Shown here in pieces: positions 62,301 through 64,000 of a DNA stretch of 64,000 nucleotides. The position numbers were made by a program, and so were the translations under genes. The stretch is taken from positions 3,934,939 to 3,998,938 of the forward strand of contig NC_020166.2 of assembly GCF_000224145.3 (NCBI RefSeq), written 5' to 3'. This DNA comes from Ciona intestinalis (taxonomy: Eukaryota; Chordata; Ascidiacea; Phlebobranchia; Cionidae). The notes under the pieces were generated by a model. It had not been told where the DNA came from and made no database searches. It was given only the letters and a program-made list of their open reading frames with translations. Numbering within the stretch: the first letter of the stretch is position 1; each line of letters starts with the position of its first letter.

Positions 62301-62963
62301 CCTTCTGCCTGGAGTGTATATAAGTTGACATGAGGTATAGAGAGGTGACACCACAGCTTAAACAAACAAAGATGACCACATTTGTCATTTTTTATACTTT
62401 TGGATAAGCTGCACAGTGAAGCAAAGTCGATCTGGTTACAACTTACAATTAGTTAAATCTTAATAATATACACAGGAAAACGCAAACAACTTTTTTCACA
62501 TATTACAAATTTACAACCTACGAATCGGCTACGATTTTTGTTGTTCATCAACACAAATTAAAGGTAGGAAAAAATAGGAGCGAAAACTTCAAAACAATGT
62601 AAACAATTAATGCCATCTAAACTAAACAACCTCGATGCACATATTTGTCACTCGTTTAACTAAACTTTCATTACTTTCAATGACATATTTTATTTGTGAA
62701 TTAACATTGACAGTTTGTCAAATTTCACACCTACTGTTATAAACAATTTACAAAACAAATTACTAACAAATATTAAAATATTAAACAAAGGTTTGTTATT
62801 TTAATTTCTTAATATAACATTACAGCTTGAACAGAAAGTTTACCTTTTCTACCATTTCTCCAATGCAAAGTCCCATGACTTCTTCAGATTCGTTTGACAA
62901 AGCATGGGTTATGCAACTCAAATAAGCATCCGCTTGAAGATAAACACGTGAAACAGAACCCAT
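59366..62963 (-). CDS. BRCC3: BRCC36, Lys63-specific JAMM deubiquitinase
   Basis: Zinc metalloprotease subunit of the BRCA1-A (nuclear) and BRISC (cytoplasmic) complexes that cleaves K63-linked ubiquitin. Exons: 62844-62963, 61921-61944, 61512-61628, 61071-61158, 60729-60817, 60567-60628, 59959-60090, 59366-59582; 282 residues (human 316). The catalytic glutamate is in SEEVMGLCIGE and the JAMM motif is HSHPHITVWPSHVD, identical to human. MYQMMDQSFVGLIFSCF, YQRIEIPM and LPKILIQEE also match. The C-terminus is the coiled coil used for dimerisation (HEMELERIKLENEELKQQI). The human segment between CIGE and HIHS is about 25 residues longer; here it is replaced by a 24-base exon (THFLPVTQ), the least certain part. 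A 50-base gap lies in the next intron. Intron 61159-61511 is AT-AC. The start at 62963 follows a TTTAG that could be a leader acceptor. Confidence 0.96.
59690..59870 (+). repeat. Degenerate SINE fragment in BRCC3 intron
   Basis: GTCGCTTAATGGTAATTG, CTCAACTCAGTGGTTACTAA, CACAAATTTGAGCCATA and ATAACCAGGTACAAGGTGC follow the SINE body in order but with many changes. Confidence 0.55.
61159..61511 (-). other. U12-type AT-AC intron of BRCC3
   Basis: On the coding strand the exon end GCTGAG is followed by ATATCCTTT, the exact minor-spliceosome donor consensus. A branch-site-like TTTCTTAAC has its adenosine 14 bases from the intron end, and the intron ends in AC before GAACTAGCC. Joining here gives STHAEELAKKSGKPLRIVGW, the same length as human STEAERLAELTGRPMRVVGW. 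No GT-AG pair gives this alignment. Confidence 0.9.
61746..61795. other. Assembly gap (50 N)
   Basis: A run of N in the BRCC3 intron between 61629 and 61920. It could hide a very short exon or a repeat. Confidence 0.99.
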
Positions 62964-63689
62964 CCTAAACGTTTTGTATTGTAAACAGAAAATCTATATG
63001 TAGTCAAAAATTAAGGTCTACTCCTGTTACTATAGTAAACAATCTCTATCATAATTTGAACTGGTAGATCCAACTACTGTATAAAGTGTAGTAGTATACA
63101 AAGCGAATCTTTAGGCAAAAGGAAACACAAGCCATAATGTCAGGGGCAATATTCTTCCTAATATGTAGAAACCAGAGCCATAGAAATACGACTCTAGTAG
63201 AGAGTGTTTATACGACTCTGGTAGAAACAATGTTTATGCAAACCAAGAGAGCGAAGCTATAATGAACGGTCACGTATATTTTAAAGAGAAACGATTCATT
63301 TTGTTTGTTGCAAGTGTAAATTAGCATTGTACAATTCGGGACGGCATGTCGAACTGTAAAATGAAGCTGGTAATCGTCATTAATAATTAGGCATAATTTT
63401 AGGGATTTTTACCGAAAACTATAGACACTCCTAAAATTTCATGATTCTCATTTTTAGTTTTAACTTTATATCCCAACATCATACAATTTAATACGGGATA
63501 AACTAAGAGCTCTTCATTTCCATTATTTAATATTCGCACCTTGGCACACTGTATTTTAAACGTGTCGCAAATAAAAACGGCAGCTTAAAACACTAGAAAT
63601 GCAGAAATAACAAAGTGGACACAATCATTCAAGGAAATAAAAAAAAATATAAAATAATTTGGCAGTGATCAGCAAAGATGTCCATTATT
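62964..63689. other. Spacer between BRCC3 and the lysine-rich gene
   Basis: It holds a 48-bp hAT remnant (63173-63220) and no other feature I can support. BRCC3 5' sequences lie at the left edge. Confidence 0.55.
63173..63220. mobile_element. 48-bp hAT-type remnant with 8-bp target duplication
   Basis: It starts CAGAGCCATAGAAATACG and ends GTTTATACGACTCTG, the termini of the 448-bp element at 16684. It is flanked by GTAGAAAC on both sides (63165-63172 and 63221-63228). It is little more than two terminal repeats. Confidence 0.85.
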
Positions 63690-63974
63690 TCATTCACTAG
63701 TTTTTTTCTTCTTTTTATCCTTTTCAGATTTATCTTTCTTTTTCTTCTTCTTCTCCGGAGACTAAAACATAATAATTAAACTGTACTATAGATTTTTTAA
63801 ACCAAGCAAATGTAACTTTTACCTTAAGTTCACCATCTGTTGTTTCAGCAGTTTTATCTAAAACAGATGCATCAAGGGATTCATCTCCTTTAGATTTCTT
63901 CGCTTTCTTTTTTTCCTTCTTTTCTTTTTTATCTTTCTTTTTTTCTTTACCATCTTTAGTCTTTTTTACAGTAA
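63690..63974 (-). CDS. Lysine-rich protein, C-terminal exons only
   Basis: Two exons, 63823-63974 and 63690-63761, join in phase. They encode a tail dominated by Lys, Asp and Glu (KKTKDGKEKKKDKKEKKEKK; GDESLDASVLDKTAETTDGE; SPEKKKKKKDKSEKDKKKKK), ending TSE. Basic tails of this kind occur on nucleolar proteins such as NOP58 and dyskerin, but composition alone cannot name it. The rest of the gene lies beyond the right edge; an acceptor (TTATAATACAG) precedes the upstream exon. Confidence 0.6.
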
Positions 63975-64000
63975 CTGTATTATAATATTTAGTGAGCTAT

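Overview
The window is nuclear DNA of a small-genome chordate, most likely an ascidian tunicate of the Ciona type. It is AT-rich, introns are mostly 50-400 bp, and the genes are closest to vertebrate families (ankyrin death domain, DEPTOR, vigilin, PASK, claudin, BRCC36). Non-coding parts hold many short TIR elements and a tRNA-derived SINE family. The Ciona assignment is inference from this style; no marker gene was available. All gene models were built by hand from splice sites, reading frame and remembered homologues, so internal exons are more certain than first exons and UTRs.

Layout: (+) 3' end of an ankyrin gene, 2-5186; (+) single-exon RNASEH2C, 6658-7077; (+) DEPTOR-like gene, about 7876-14183; (+) Tctex1-type dynein light chain, 15145-16459; a 7 kb repeat-bearing gene desert; (+) intronless Arf-family GTPase, 23638-24162; (-) vigilin/HDLBP, 25441-34775, 29 coding exons giving about 1267 residues; (-) PAS-domain kinase PASK, 36678-47554 with its first exon unresolved; (+) a claudin locus, 48246-52661, with four phase-compatible first exons before one set of shared exons; (+) a secreted protein, 54895-58467, with Ly6/uPAR-like, EF-hand pair, two sushi and vWA domains; (-) BRCC3 (BRCC36), 59366-62963, with a U12-type AT-AC intron; (-) the 3' end of a lysine-rich protein, 63690-63974, running off the window. 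A 50-base assembly gap lies at 61746-61795 inside a BRCC3 intron.

The genes do not form one pathway. DEPTOR (mTOR inhibitor) and PASK (nutrient-responsive kinase) both touch nutrient signalling, but this is probably coincidence. PASK and the claudin locus are divergent; the vWA gene and BRCC3 are convergent.

The strongest unusual signals are the claudin variable-first-exon arrangement, the mosaic vWA protein, the AT-AC intron of BRCC3, and a dense set of TIR elements with readable target-site duplications, including a 48-bp hAT remnant and nested MITE insertions. I saw no retrovirus, LTR element, Polinton or CRISPR array.
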